DNA of 64,000 nucleotides, from contig SKRM01000030.1 of assembly GCA_007118495.1 (NCBI GenBank), forward strand, positions 1-64,000. The letters are read 5' to 3'. Shown here piece by piece: positions 8,570 to 16,824 of the stretch (the stretch's first letter is position 1; each line of letters starts with the position of its first letter). Both the position numbers and the translations under genes were made by a program. The stretch comes from Bacteroidales bacterium. GTDB taxonomy: Bacteria > Bacteroidota > Bacteroidia > Bacteroidales > UBA7960. The notes beneath the pieces were generated by a model. The model had not been told where the DNA came from, made no database searches, and saw only the letters and a program-made list of their open reading frames with translations.

Positions 8570-10051
8570 TTAATGTTTTATGGGATCAGGCTGAATGGCT
8601 TCATCAACAATTCTGGCTGAAGCCAGACATAAGGGGATTCCTCCTCCGGGATGGACACTCCCTCCTGTAAAGTAAAGATTTTTTATTGATTTTTTAAAGT
8701 TGGGGTGGCGATTAAAGGCTGAAAAGCTGCTGTTTGAGCTTAGTCCGTAAAGCGACCCCCTGAAAGAGGCTGTCTCTGCCTCAATGCTGCGGGGATCGGC
8801 CATTGATTCTGTCACAATGTGAGATGCAATATCAACACCGGTGATGCGATGAATTTTTTTGAGGATATTGAACCTTGCGGCAGCTATGAGCGAGTTCCAA
8901 TCCTGGCCGATGTTTTCGGGGGCATTGATCATGACATACCAGTTCTCAAAGCCCGGTGGAGCATCTTCGGGTATCTGTTTGCAGCTGATAAAGATATATA
9001 CGGTGGGATCATCGCTGATGGATTTCTTTTCAAACAAATGGTCAAATTCAGCTTTGTAGTTTTTTGAGAAGAAAATATTGTGCAGTGAAAGCTTGTCAAA
9101 AACCCTGTCTATACCCCAGTAAAAAATAAGTGCCGAAGATGATCTTTCTCTACTGAGTTGCTTCTTTGGGACACTCTGCCCAGGCAACAACCCACCATAC
9201 AATTTGATTATGTCAACATTGCTTATCACTATATCGGGGGTCATGGTTGTTTTAGATGTTTCAACCCTGACTACCCGACCTCCCTTGGTGTGGATAGCCT
9301 TGACAGGTGTCTCGAAATGGAACCTGACCCCCAGATCAAGGCTTAGCCTGTATAAGGCATCCACAATATGATACATGCCTTTTTCAGGAAAAAAAGCTCC
9401 GATATTGTGTTCAAGGTGTGGAATAATATTCAGGGTGGCAGGTGTTTTATAAGGGCTTGAACCATTATAGGTGGCATACCGGTCAAAAAGCTGGATCACC
9501 TTGTGATCTGAAAACCAACGGGAGTTCTTGCGATGCATGGTAGTAAATGCATCCAGTTCATGCAGTCTGAAAAGCGATTTTCTGAAAGCAGGTTTCAGGT
9601 AGTTGGCAGGTTTGTGAAAAGAACTGAATAAAAACACTTCATGGGTAATATCGTAAAGCCGCTGGCTTTTTTTGAGAAAAGCCAACACTTGCTCCGCCTT
9701 TACGCTGGTATTGGCTGCAATTTCGGACGCAAATTTTTCAGGATCTTTCCAGGCAGTTATATGGGTTCCGTCTTCCCAAAAATACTTACAACTTGAGTCT
9801 AATGGACTATAGCGGAAGTACGAATCAGGCTTCTTTCCAGCCAGCTGAAACAATTCATCTACCAATTGGGGCATGGTAAATAGTGATGGACCTGTGTCGA
9901 ATCGGAATCCACTGCTTTGACGCTGGGATATTTTCCCCCCGGGTAAGGCTGACTGCTCAAAAACATCCACAGCATAGCCCTTAACCGCCAACCTGATGGC
10001 AGAAGCCAGTCCACCTATTCCTGTGCCAATGATAAGTGCAGATTGTTGCAT
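8570..10051 (-). CDS. crtD: CrtI-family desaturase, probable 1-hydroxycarotenoid 3,4-desaturase (CrtD-like)
   Basis: A 493-residue FAD-dependent carotenoid desaturase. The N-terminal dinucleotide-binding motif is IGTGIGGLASAIRLAVKGY followed by VFEQSALPGGK. The C-terminal FAD-binding block is FTGGSVHPGGGIPLCLASA. The mid-protein segment RYATYNGSSPYKTPATLN resembles CrtD (3,4-desaturases) more than phytoene desaturases, and a second CrtI-type gene lies divergently next door, so the division of labour CrtI/CrtD is reasonable. It would insert the terminal 3,4 double bond after hydration by CruF. It is the first gene of a minus-strand operon running through cruF, acyltransferase and glycosyltransferase. 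Exact substrate order is inference from family knowledge. Confidence 0.82.
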   Translation of the reverse strand: MQQSALIIGTGIGGLASAIRLAVKGYAVDVFEQSALPGGKISQRQSSGFRFDTGPSLFTMPQLVDELFQLAGKKPDSYFRYSPLDSSCKYFWEDGTHITAWKDPEKFASEIAANTSVKAEQVLAFLKKSQRLYDITHEVFLFSSFHKPANYLKPAFRKSLFRLHELDAFTTMHRKNSRWFSDHKVIQLFDRYATYNGSSPYKTPATLNIIPHLEHNIGAFFPEKGMYHIVDALYRLSLDLGVRFHFETPVKAIHTKGGRVVRVETSKTTMTPDIVISNVDIIKLYGGLLPGQSVPKKQLSRERSSSALIFYWGIDRVFDKLSLHNIFFSKNYKAEFDHLFEKKSISDDPTVYIFISCKQIPEDAPPGFENWYVMINAPENIGQDWNSLIAAARFNILKKIHRITGVDIASHIVTESMADPRSIEAETASFRGSLYGLSSNSSFSAFNRHPNFKKSIKNLYFTGGSVHPGGGIPLCLASARIVDEAIQPDPIKH

Positions 10052-10071
10052 AAATTTTCAATATGGTTAAA

Positions 10072-10079
10072 CAAAAATA
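10072..10079 (-). promoter_or_regulatory. Candidate -7 box of the crtD operon
   Basis: The minus strand reads TATTTTTG, a full match to the Bacteroidota TAnnTTTG box, 21 bp upstream of the crtD start. No convincing TTTG is seen at -33. The 128-bp divergent region between crtD and crtI is AT-rich; no equally good box is visible for crtI on the plus strand. Confidence 0.45.
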
Positions 10080-10179
10080 CTTCAGAATACATTTATGCAT
10101 TATACTATATGAAAACAATCAACAGCATATTCAGTTCATTTTGCAATATATTCATTAAATTCACTCACAAAAGGTAATT

Positions 10180-11670
10180 ATGGATGAAAAAGTAGTTGTT
10201 GTCGGGACAGGCCTTGGTGGTCTGACTACGGCCCTTCGACTGGCCCGCAGGGGCTACCAGGTTGAGATGGTTGAGAAATATCATCAACCCGGAGGGCGGT
10301 TGAATCAGCTTAAAAAAGACGGATTCACCTTTGATCTTGGTCCTACATTTTTCAGTATGACCTATGAGTTTGATGAATTCGTAAAGGACACAGGCCTTGA
10401 AGCAATGCCATTTGCATTCAGAGAACTGGACATTCTCTACACCGTCCATTTCAGAGATACGGGTAAAAGATTCAGGATATATCGTGACCTTGATCTGCTT
10501 GCACAGGAATTTGAAACAGTTGAGCCCCATTTTAAGGAAAAAATGGAAAAGTTTCTTGGTAGCGCCGGTACATTTTTTCATGATACAGAATATCTTGTCC
10601 TCAAAAGGAACTATGATTCAATTTTTGATTATTTACTGACCCTTTTAAGGGTGCCATTGAAGCATTCGCCCAAATTATTCCGTTCGGTCTGGACCGAGAT
10701 GGAACGCCATTTTGAATCGCGTGAAGTAAAGGAAATATTTTCACTGGTAGCTTTTTTTCTGGGAGCCACCCCATTTGACACACCGGCCATTTATACCATT
10801 CTGTCTTATACGGAACTGGTGCATGACGGATATCATAATGTTCAGGGTGGTATGTACAGAATTGTTGAAGGACTCAAGAAAGAGCTTGACAAAGCTGGCG
10901 TGACCATGCATTTTGATACGGAGATTGTCGGGTACAAGGCTGATAACAATAAACTGATGTCGCTTACCGATCAGCATGGAAAAGACTGGAAAGCCGACCT
11001 GTTTGTTGTAAATGCAGATGCGGCCTGGTTCAGGCACCAGATCTTTCAAAGAAAGAAATTCAGTGAAGGGCGAATGGATAAATTAAAATGGACGTTGGCC
11101 CCATTTACCATGTATCTCGGACTGAACACCAAACTTCCTGACACACCCTTGCATAATTATTTTCTTGGTAACAATTTTAAGGAGTATTCTGGCAAGATTT
11201 TTAAAAATGCCATCAAACTTGATCAACCTTACTACTATGTAAATGTGGTTTCAAAATCTGATCCTGAAAGTGCTCCTGAAGGCTGTGAAAGTGTATTTGT
11301 GCTTTGTCCTGTGCCAGATTTGCGCTACAAACCAGATTGGTCAGATCGTGATGAGATTGCCGGAAATATCTTGCGAGATCTTTCGGAACGTATTGGAATA
11401 GACCTTGAAAAACACCTGATCTCCAAAACTGTGATGACACCCCTTGAATGGCGTGATGCATTTAATCTTTATAAGGGGAGCGGCCTCGGACTTGGGCATG
11501 ATCTGGATCAGATTGGCGGATTCAGGCCAAAAAACTTTGATGAAGTATATGGTAATGTATTTTATGCGGGTGCATCAACTGTACCCGGAACCGGCCTTCC
11601 TATGGCGGTTATCAGCTCTAAACTGGTTGTAGAACGTATTATAAAAGCTTATGGATCTTTACACACGTAA
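10180..11670 (+). CDS. crtI: Phytoene desaturase CrtI
   Basis: A 496-residue FAD-dependent desaturase, the usual length for CrtI. It begins with VVGTGLGGLTTALRLARRGY and the GGR motif after VEKYHQP, binding the FAD adenosine. It ends with the family's C-terminal block FYAGASTVPGTGLPMAVISSKLV. The segment FLGATPFDTPAIYTILSY matches the phytoene desaturase pattern better than the CrtD paralogue does. It introduces the double bonds that turn colourless phytoene into lycopene or a similar polyene at the inner membrane. The 3' end overlaps crtB by 20 bp, a common crtI-crtB arrangement that couples translation. It is divergent from the crtD operon. Confidence 0.9.
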   Translation: MDEKVVVVGTGLGGLTTALRLARRGYQVEMVEKYHQPGGRLNQLKKDGFTFDLGPTFFSMTYEFDEFVKDTGLEAMPFAFRELDILYTVHFRDTGKRFRIYRDLDLLAQEFETVEPHFKEKMEKFLGSAGTFFHDTEYLVLKRNYDSIFDYLLTLLRVPLKHSPKLFRSVWTEMERHFESREVKEIFSLVAFFLGATPFDTPAIYTILSYTELVHDGYHNVQGGMYRIVEGLKKELDKAGVTMHFDTEIVGYKADNNKLMSLTDQHGKDWKADLFVVNADAAWFRHQIFQRKKFSEGRMDKLKWTLAPFTMYLGLNTKLPDTPLHNYFLGNNFKEYSGKIFKNAIKLDQPYYYVNVVSKSDPESAPEGCESVFVLCPVPDLRYKPDWSDRDEIAGNILRDLSERIGIDLEKHLISKTVMTPLEWRDAFNLYKGSGLGLGHDLDQIGGFRPKNFDEVYGNVFYAGASTVPGTGLPMAVISSKLVVERIIKAYGSLHT

Positions 11671-12484
11671 TGCATTGCACTGTGCAGAGGTAACCACCAG
11701 AAACTATAGTACATCTTTTTCGATGGGAGTCAGAACTCTTGACAAAAAGTACCGTCCAGCTATTTATGCCATTTATGGTTTTGTGCGTTTTGCCGACGAA
11801 ATTGTGGACACTTTTCATGACAAGGATAAGGACACCCTGCTTGCTGAATTCAGACAACAAACCTATCATGCCATACAATTGGGTGTGAGTACCAATCCAA
11901 TATTGCACGGCTTTCAGTGGGCAGTGAACACCTACGGTATTGACATGGAACTGATAGATTCCTTTCTTCACAGCATGGAGATGGACTTGAACAAAAAAAC
12001 ATTCAGTCTTGAGGAATATCAAAAATATATATATGGTTCAGCTGAGGTGGTAGGATTGATGTGCCTGCGTGTATTTTATGCAGACAGGGAGGAGAAATAT
12101 AGTCAATTGTTACCTGCTGCCCGCAAGCTGGGTGAGGCCTTTCAAAAAGTTAACTTTCTCCGCGATATGCAAGCAGATATCATTGACCGCGGCCGGGTAT
12201 ATTTTCCAGAGGTCAGATACGAGCACTTTTCTCATGAAGAAAAACGTAAAATCGAAAAAGAAATCTGGGCCGATTTTCAGGATGCATTTCCAGGTGTTAA
12301 ATCACTTGACAAGCAAGTGAGGCTGGGTGTTTACCTGGCCTATCGCTATTACCTCGAATTATTGAAAAGGATTCACCAGGCGGGGCCTGAGCAATTAATG
12401 GAGAAGCGGTTCAGAATATCGAATGCACAAAAACTAATACTGCTCGTTAAGGGATATTTGCGCAACAAACTTGATTGGATGTAA
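11651..12484 (+). CDS. crtB: Phytoene synthase CrtB
   Basis: A 277-residue squalene/phytoene synthase. Both aspartate-rich substrate-binding sites are present: DEIVDTF near residue 50 and the second site in NFLRDMQADIIDRGR near residue 170. YIYGSAEVVGLMCLRVF is the first PROSITE-like family signature. It condenses two geranylgeranyl diphosphates to phytoene, feeding CrtI, whose gene overlaps this start by 20 bp. The length and complete motifs indicate an intact enzyme. The ispH gene starts 18 bp beyond the stop codon, so isoprenoid precursor supply and carotenoid synthesis sit together. Confidence 0.92.
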   Translation: MDLYTRNALHCAEVTTRNYSTSFSMGVRTLDKKYRPAIYAIYGFVRFADEIVDTFHDKDKDTLLAEFRQQTYHAIQLGVSTNPILHGFQWAVNTYGIDMELIDSFLHSMEMDLNKKTFSLEEYQKYIYGSAEVVGLMCLRVFYADREEKYSQLLPAARKLGEAFQKVNFLRDMQADIIDRGRVYFPEVRYEHFSHEEKRKIEKEIWADFQDAFPGVKSLDKQVRLGVYLAYRYYLELLKRIHQAGPEQLMEKRFRISNAQKLILLVKGYLRNKLDWM

Positions 12485-12489
12485 AATCG

Positions 12490-12497
12490 TATTTTTG
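12490..12497 (+). promoter_or_regulatory. Candidate -7 box immediately before ispH
   Basis: TATTTTTG is a perfect TAnnTTTG box whose G lies only 5 bp before the ispH ATG at 12502. The transcription start expected about 7 nt beyond it falls on or just after that ATG. A TTG at 12471-12473 is a weak -33 candidate with a short 16-bp spacer. Confidence 0.4.
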
Positions 12498-12501
12498 CCA
12501 C

Positions 12502-13350
12502 ATGTCAGATAAGATGCTGCATGTGGAAATTGACCCATCTGCCGGGTTTTGTTTCGGAGTGGCTGCCGCCGTAAAGATGGCTGAAAATGCTCTCGATAAA
12601 GGACTGGTTATACATTGTCTGGGTGAGCTGCTGCATAATGAAGCTGAGAGCAATCGCCTGAAGCAAAAGGGAATGCTGGTTATTGGATCTGAAGATATGA
12701 CCCACCTCAGGGGTCAGGCTGTTTTATTCCGGGCCCATGGAGAACCGCCTGAAAGTTTCATCATGGCCAGAAATACTGGAGTTGAACTACTGGATGCGAC
12801 CTGCCCTGTGGTAAGAAAGTTGCAAAACAAGGTCAGAGAAGATTATAGACGAGGAGCATTCATCATTATACTGGGTAAGCCTGATCATCCGGAAGTTGTG
12901 GGAATAAATGGAAATATAGGCAACAAGGCTCTGGTGGTTCAATCATACAAAGATTTAATTGCCCATGAACTGCCTGATGAGGTGGTAGTGTATAGTCAGA
13001 CCACCATGGATGAGAAAATACTGGATGAACTTGTTGATTTTCTCAAATCGCTTAACAGGAAAGTACAAGTTAACAACACCATTTGCCGGCAGGTATCGCA
13101 GAGAATTCCATTGCTTGAGGGTTTTGCCGCAGCCCATGATGTGATACTCTTTGTTGGCGGGAGTAACTCCTCAAACTCCCGGCAGTTATTTGAGGTATGT
13201 CAGCGCATAAATAAACGTACATACTTTATCTCATCTGTTTCAGGCATTCAGAAAAACTGGATCAGGAGTGGTGACAGTATTGGAATTACCGGTGGAACTT
13301 CAACCCCGGGGTGGTTGATGGAAAAGGTGAAGACCGCATTGCTAACATAG
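12502..13350 (+). CDS. ispH: 4-hydroxy-3-methylbut-2-enyl diphosphate reductase IspH
   Basis: A 282-residue IspH (LytB), the last enzyme of the MEP isoprenoid pathway, reducing HMBPP to IPP and DMAPP with a [4Fe-4S] cluster. The three cluster cysteines are seen in AGFCFGV, DATCPVV and NTICRQ. The substrate-binding histidines are in ELLHNE and RAHGEPP, and SQTTMDEK carries conserved polar residues. GGSNSSNS is the diphosphate-binding loop. Two starts are possible: the ATG at 12502, used here, and one at 12514 (MLHVEID), which matches the usual family N-terminus more closely. It follows crtB by 18 bp and probably supports pigment synthesis, although it is also essential for quinones and undecaprenyl carriers. 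Confidence 0.93.
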   Translation: MSDKMLHVEIDPSAGFCFGVAAAVKMAENALDKGLVIHCLGELLHNEAESNRLKQKGMLVIGSEDMTHLRGQAVLFRAHGEPPESFIMARNTGVELLDATCPVVRKLQNKVREDYRRGAFIIILGKPDHPEVVGINGNIGNKALVVQSYKDLIAHELPDEVVVYSQTTMDEKILDELVDFLKSLNRKVQVNNTICRQVSQRIPLLEGFAAAHDVILFVGGSNSSNSRQLFEVCQRINKRTYFISSVSGIQKNWIRSGDSIGITGGTSTPGWLMEKVKTALLT

Positions 13351-13360
13351 TCACGACAAT

Positions 13361-13804
13361 ATGATTTTGCAAAAGACACATGAATATTATATGGGAGAGG
13401 CCCTGAAAGAAGCCCACAAGGCTTTTGCGGCAGAAGAAGTACCTGTTGGGGCAGTGGTAGTTTGTGAAGATCGTATCATTGCAAGGGCTCATAACCTGTG
13501 TGAAAGACTTCATGATGTTACGGCTCATGCTGAAATGCAAGCCATTACCTCTGCTGCAAACCATCTTGGAGGGAAATACTTAAATCAATGCACACTATAT
13601 GTTACCCTTGAACCATGTGTGATGTGTGCCGGTGCCTTGAACTGGGCCCAACTTGGAAGCCTTGTATATGGTGCAACCGATGAAAAGCGGGGCTATACAA
13701 ACGTTCGCCTGAACTTGCTTCATCCTAAAACCAACGTGATTTCAGGTGTTGATGCAATAAGGTCATCTGATTTGCTGAAGCGCTTTTTCCAATTAAGGCG
13801 ATAA
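13361..13804 (+). CDS. tadA: tRNA-specific adenosine deaminase TadA
   Basis: A 147-residue zinc-dependent deaminase that converts the wobble adenosine of tRNA-Arg(ACG) to inosine. The zinc and catalytic residues are in HAEMQAI (His, Glu) and LEPCVMCAGAL (two Cys). The N-terminal region MGEALKEAHKAF and VPVGAVVV are typical of TadA rather than of free cytidine deaminases. Length is normal. It starts 11 bp after the ispH stop, so it is likely the last gene of that transcript; the following gene is convergent. Confidence 0.92.
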   Translation: MILQKTHEYYMGEALKEAHKAFAAEEVPVGAVVVCEDRIIARAHNLCERLHDVTAHAEMQAITSAANHLGGKYLNQCTLYVTLEPCVMCAGALNWAQLGSLVYGATDEKRGYTNVRLNLLHPKTNVISGVDAIRSSDLLKRFFQLRR

Positions 13805-13833
13805 ACAAATGCATGTGACTAAAGGGTGTTGCT

Positions 13834-14958
13834 TTACTTCATCATCTTTTGCAGTTCTTCAAAAGGAGGTATGTTTCTGTGTGCCCATTTCCCTTTTATT
13901 TCTCCACCCTTTAGAAGTACCAATCCGGGATTTGACCTGATCATGGTTTTTAACTCTATTTCATCTGACAAATAAAAAGGGTAAGGCGTTTGATGTTGGT
14001 GCCTGAAAGTTTCAATGGCCTCATATGATGAGCCTGTCAGGACAATGAATGTATGCCCTGCTGCTTCAGCTTCCAGTGCCAACGGTGTAATACGTTTACT
14101 GAATGCCCGTGATCTTGTACTATACAGATCATAAGCTGCTACAATGAATACATAGCCCGGCTCAGAAATAAAAAAATCGGTCAGATCATCTCCAAATTCA
14201 TTTTCGATGTAAAATGAGGCAATGGGTGCTTCCTGGTATGCCTGGACTACTTCTCTGCGTTGGTCTCTGAATGTCCATGATTCAACCCATTCAGGATCAT
14301 CCCATGGATAGTCGTTTGCAGGATATTCTCTGATCTCGCCTGTTTCTACATGTTCGAATATGAGGTAAACATCTGAAATTTCAGCCTGGGGTAAAACCTG
14401 TTCGGATATTTTGTTGCCGACTTTCCAGGGTCTGAAATCAATGATGGGCAGATTTCTCAGACAGAATATTGACAACAAGACAACACCGAGTGTAATAAGT
14501 GATAAAAAGATCGTACTGGTTTTTTCTGAAATATACGATTTGAATCTATTGCGCTTGAAATACAGGAATAAGGCAGCCAGCAGTATGACAACATTCTTGT
14601 AAAAGGTTTCCCAGTTGCTGATTATGATGGCATCGCCAAAACATCCACAGTCAGGAACCGGATCTGTCAGGGCAATGTAAAGGGTAAGGGGCGTAAAAAA
14701 CAGCATAAAAAACAGGCCTCCGAGTAATGAAAGGCGCCATTTAAGCCCCAGCAGAACACCTGCCCCTACGACAAATTCAAGGGTGCTTAACAAAACGGCC
14801 AGTGGAAGCGCAATGGGGAAAAGTGATTCAATGTTAAAGGCCAGAAAGTAGTCCTGGAATTTATAGGCTGAACCCAGGGGGTCTATGGCTTTTACAAAGC
14901 CTGAAAAGACGAACACACCTCCCAGCAATATGCGGGAAATCCACATCAGTATTTTCAT
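13834..14958 (-). CDS. DoxX/MauE-like membrane protein with C-terminal thioredoxin-like domain (BT_3928 family)
   Basis: A 374-residue inner-membrane protein. The N-terminal 150 residues hold four or five membrane helices of DoxX/MauE type, with a Cys pair in PDCGCFGDA, as in MauE-like proteins linked to disulfide chemistry. The C-terminal part, after about residue 230, looks like a degenerate thioredoxin fold (YVFIVAAYDLYS...) but has no CxxC. It lies 9 bp downstream of a DUF1573 gene, a pairing frequently seen in Bacteroidota. A role in periplasmic redox or thiol homeostasis is plausible but not proven. Confidence 0.8.
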   Translation of the reverse strand: MKILMWISRILLGGVFVFSGFVKAIDPLGSAYKFQDYFLAFNIESLFPIALPLAVLLSTLEFVVGAGVLLGLKWRLSLLGGLFFMLFFTPLTLYIALTDPVPDCGCFGDAIIISNWETFYKNVVILLAALFLYFKRNRFKSYISEKTSTIFLSLITLGVVLLSIFCLRNLPIIDFRPWKVGNKISEQVLPQAEISDVYLIFEHVETGEIREYPANDYPWDDPEWVESWTFRDQRREVVQAYQEAPIASFYIENEFGDDLTDFFISEPGYVFIVAAYDLYSTRSRAFSKRITPLALEAEAAGHTFIVLTGSSYEAIETFRHQHQTPYPFYLSDEIELKTMIRSNPGLVLLKGGEIKGKWAHRNIPPFEELQKMMK

Positions 14959-14967
14959 TGATCAGAT

Positions 14968-15369
14968 TTAATCGCGGGAGACAATTTCGCCCACAATGCG
15001 GTAAACAACGGTAGGTCTTTCCGCATGATTGTAATTAACGGTAACAGTTCGGCTGATGCGCTGGGGGCGGGGAACAAGCCTGAACTCGATGTCAATGACT
15101 CCTTCTTCACCCGGCATGATGGGCTCTCTGGGCCATGCCCTTACCTGGGTGCCACAACAGGCACGAACATTGCTAATAATTAAAGGCTCATTACCTGTGT
15201 TTTTGAACTTAATCCCAAACTTTGTTTCGGGCATTTCATCAACATAGACCCTGCCATAGTCGTGGCGTGGGTTTTCAAAAGTTAGTTCAGGTCCTTTTTT
15301 ATCATCAGCATGCAGGCTGAATGCAAAGACCAAAAATAAAACCAAAACAGATATTAACCTGTGCTTCAT
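14968..15369 (-). CDS. DUF1573 periplasmic protein
   Basis: A 133-residue exported protein with a clear signal peptide (MKHRLISVLVLFLVFAFSLHA). The rest is one immunoglobulin-like DUF1573 domain, recognised by HDYGRVY near the start, FKNTGNEPLIIS, and a characteristic Cys pair in ACCGTQ. The domain's biochemical role is not established; related ASH/MSP-like folds mediate protein contacts. It is the first gene of a two-gene operon with the DoxX-like gene 9 bp downstream, which suggests that the two products act together in the periplasm. Confidence 0.85.
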   Translation of the reverse strand: MKHRLISVLVLFLVFAFSLHADDKKGPELTFENPRHDYGRVYVDEMPETKFGIKFKNTGNEPLIISNVRACCGTQVRAWPREPIMPGEEGVIDIEFRLVPRPQRISRTVTVNYNHAERPTVVYRIVGEIVSRD

Positions 15370-15574
15370 TTGTTTTTCATTTTAATGTTTTACCCACATG
15401 AACCGAATACTTTGCAGCCAGGTGAAGTCAAACCTGCCACGCAGATGCCCCACTTAAGTGGCATAATCATCAATACATGGCCTGTTATAACTTCAGAGTT
15501 ATATTTCAGCTGTATTGTTAATACGCAAATATATGAAATTTAGTACATCGACAAGCACCCTGAACATCGGGGAT

Positions 15575-15605
15575 AAAAAAACCACCTGATGCTTCCAAGT
15601 GGTTT
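15575..15605 (-). terminator. Terminator of the arsR-type gene
   Basis: A 7-bp stem, AAACCAC (15579-15585) with GTGGTTT (15599-15605), has a 13-nt loop. On the minus strand it is followed by U residues (complement of the A-run 15575-15580). It lies 29 bp after the regulator's stop codon. Confidence 0.7.
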
Positions 15606-15633
15606 ATGTAGATATGGCAACGAAATAATAACC

Positions 15634-15927
15634 TTAGTGGCAACGGTTTAGACAGTCAATCATTTGACTTAATGCCTCATGTTTTAGAAAATAGAAAGTG
15701 TTTTTTCCACTGCGACGCGAGTCTAGCACTCCTTTTGTTTTAAGAATATTCAAATGATGGGAAGCAGAGGCTTGTTCAATTTTCAGCGCTTCGTAGATTT
15801 CTGTCACATTCATTTGTTCTTTTCTTTCCAAGAGGCCTATGATCGCAATCCGCATAGGATGGGCCATTGCCCTGAGCTTACTAGCCGCTTCTTCCAATCT
15901 CTTTGGATCTAGCTTGGGATTTGTCAT
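15634..15927 (-). CDS. ArsR-family winged-helix regulator
   Basis: A 97-residue repressor-type regulator with the winged-helix fold of the ArsR/SmtB group. The helix-turn-helix region runs through NVTEIYEALKIEQASASHHLNILKTKG written in two parts: the first helix (NVTEIYEAL) and the recognition helix (QASASHHLNIL). The wing is LDSRRSGKNTFYFL. The C-terminus reads MIDCLNRCH, a C-x3-CH cluster that could bind metal or sense redox state; the classic ELCV-CD site of metal sensors is absent. The start at 15927 was chosen because the alternative at 15969 extends into the promoter. No efflux gene lies beside it, so the target is unknown. A palindrome at its own promoter suggests autoregulation. Confidence 0.87.
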   Translation of the reverse strand: MTNPKLDPKRLEEAASKLRAMAHPMRIAIIGLLERKEQMNVTEIYEALKIEQASASHHLNILKTKGVLDSRRSGKNTFYFLKHEALSQMIDCLNRCH

Positions 15928-15966
15928 AATGCTTGGGTTTTTCGTTTGTTTGAACCTCTTTAAATA

Positions 15967-15993
15967 CAAATGTAAGAAATATATAAATATATT
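15967..15993 (-). promoter_or_regulatory. arsR promoter box with overlapping palindromic operator
   Basis: On the minus strand TACATTTG (complement of 15967-15974) matches the -7 consensus. Directly upstream, 15978-15993 is a perfect 7-2-7 inverted repeat, AATATAT-AA-ATATATT, lying between the expected -33 and -7 positions. Such an AT-rich dyad overlapping the promoter is the usual place for an ArsR-family dimer to bind. Binding by this particular regulator is an inference. Confidence 0.6.
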
Positions 15994-16047
15994 ATCGACT
16001 GATTTAGATTTTTAAATTAAATAATTAACATATGTTTAAAGGTGAAT

Positions 16048-16797
16048 TTATTTGTGTCCACATGATTTGGCTGCAAAAAACTCCCGGTTCATTAGTGCTA
16101 TAAAATCAACAGAAATACCTTTGGGGCAATCAAATTCACAACCATATGTATTGGAGCAGAAACCGAATCCCTCAGCATCCATCTGTTTGACCATTTTATC
16201 TACCCTTTCTTTTGCTTCTACACGCCCTTGTGGGAGTAGTGCATATTGTGCAATTTTTGCGGCTGCATACAGCATGGCTGATGAGTTTTTGCAAGCTGCC
16301 ACACAGGCTCCGCAACCAATGCATGCGGCGGCATCAAATGCCTTATCTGCCAGTAGCTTGCTGATTGGAGAGCTATTAGATTCAGGGGCACATCCGGTGT
16401 TAACGCTAATGAACCCACCGGCATGCATGATTCTTTCAAATGAACTGCGGTCAACAACCAGGTCTTTGATTACCGGAAAAGCCCTTGACCTCCAGGGTTC
16501 GATGACAATGGTTTCGCCATCTTTGAATTCACGCATATGAAGCTCACATGTGGTTGTATTGCGCTGCGGGCCGTGGGGCCTGCCATTGATATACAGACCG
16601 CATGAGCCGCAAATGCCTTCACGGCAATCGTGCTCAAAGGTTATCGGTTCCTCTCCCTTTTCAATGAGCTGCATATTAAGGTAATCAAGCATTTCAAGAA
16701 AAGACATTTCAGGTGAGACATCTTGTAGGGGGTATGTTTTAAAACCGCCTTTTGCCCTGGCGTTTTGCTGCCGCCATATTTTAAGTGTAAAGTTCAT
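16048..16797 (-). CDS. sdhB: Succinate dehydrogenase/fumarate reductase iron-sulfur subunit
   Basis: A 249-residue iron-sulfur subunit that passes electrons between the flavoprotein and the membrane quinone site. The [2Fe-2S] cysteines are in [10 protein letters not shown] with a further Cys near TTTCEL. The C-terminal ferredoxin part has [11 protein letters not shown] and [14 protein letters not shown] for the [4Fe-4S] and [3Fe-4S] clusters. The gene lies 27 bp after the flavoprotein gene and is the last of the sdhC-A-B operon. Sequence alone does not show whether the complex runs as succinate dehydrogenase or fumarate reductase; in Bacteroidota this type can serve either direction. Confidence 0.94.
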   Translation of the reverse strand: MNFTLKIWRQQNARAKGGFKTYPLQDVSPEMSFLEMLDYLNMQLIEKGEEPITFEHDCREGICGSCGLYINGRPHGPQRNTTTCELHMREFKDGETIVIEPWRSRAFPVIKDLVVDRSSFERIMHAGGFISVNTGCAPESNSSPISKLLADKAFDAAACIGCGACVAACKNSSAMLYAAAKIAQYALLPQGRVEAKERVDKMVKQMDAEGFGFCSNTYGCEFDCPKGISVDFIALMNREFFAAKSCGHK

Positions 16798-16824
16798 TTT
16801 TCTATTAATTGATAAAGGTTGGGT

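Noticed and set aside
16052-16540. Plus-strand 162-codon frame opposite sdhB
   Set aside because: It mirrors the Cys-cluster coding region of sdhB; no domain or promoter.
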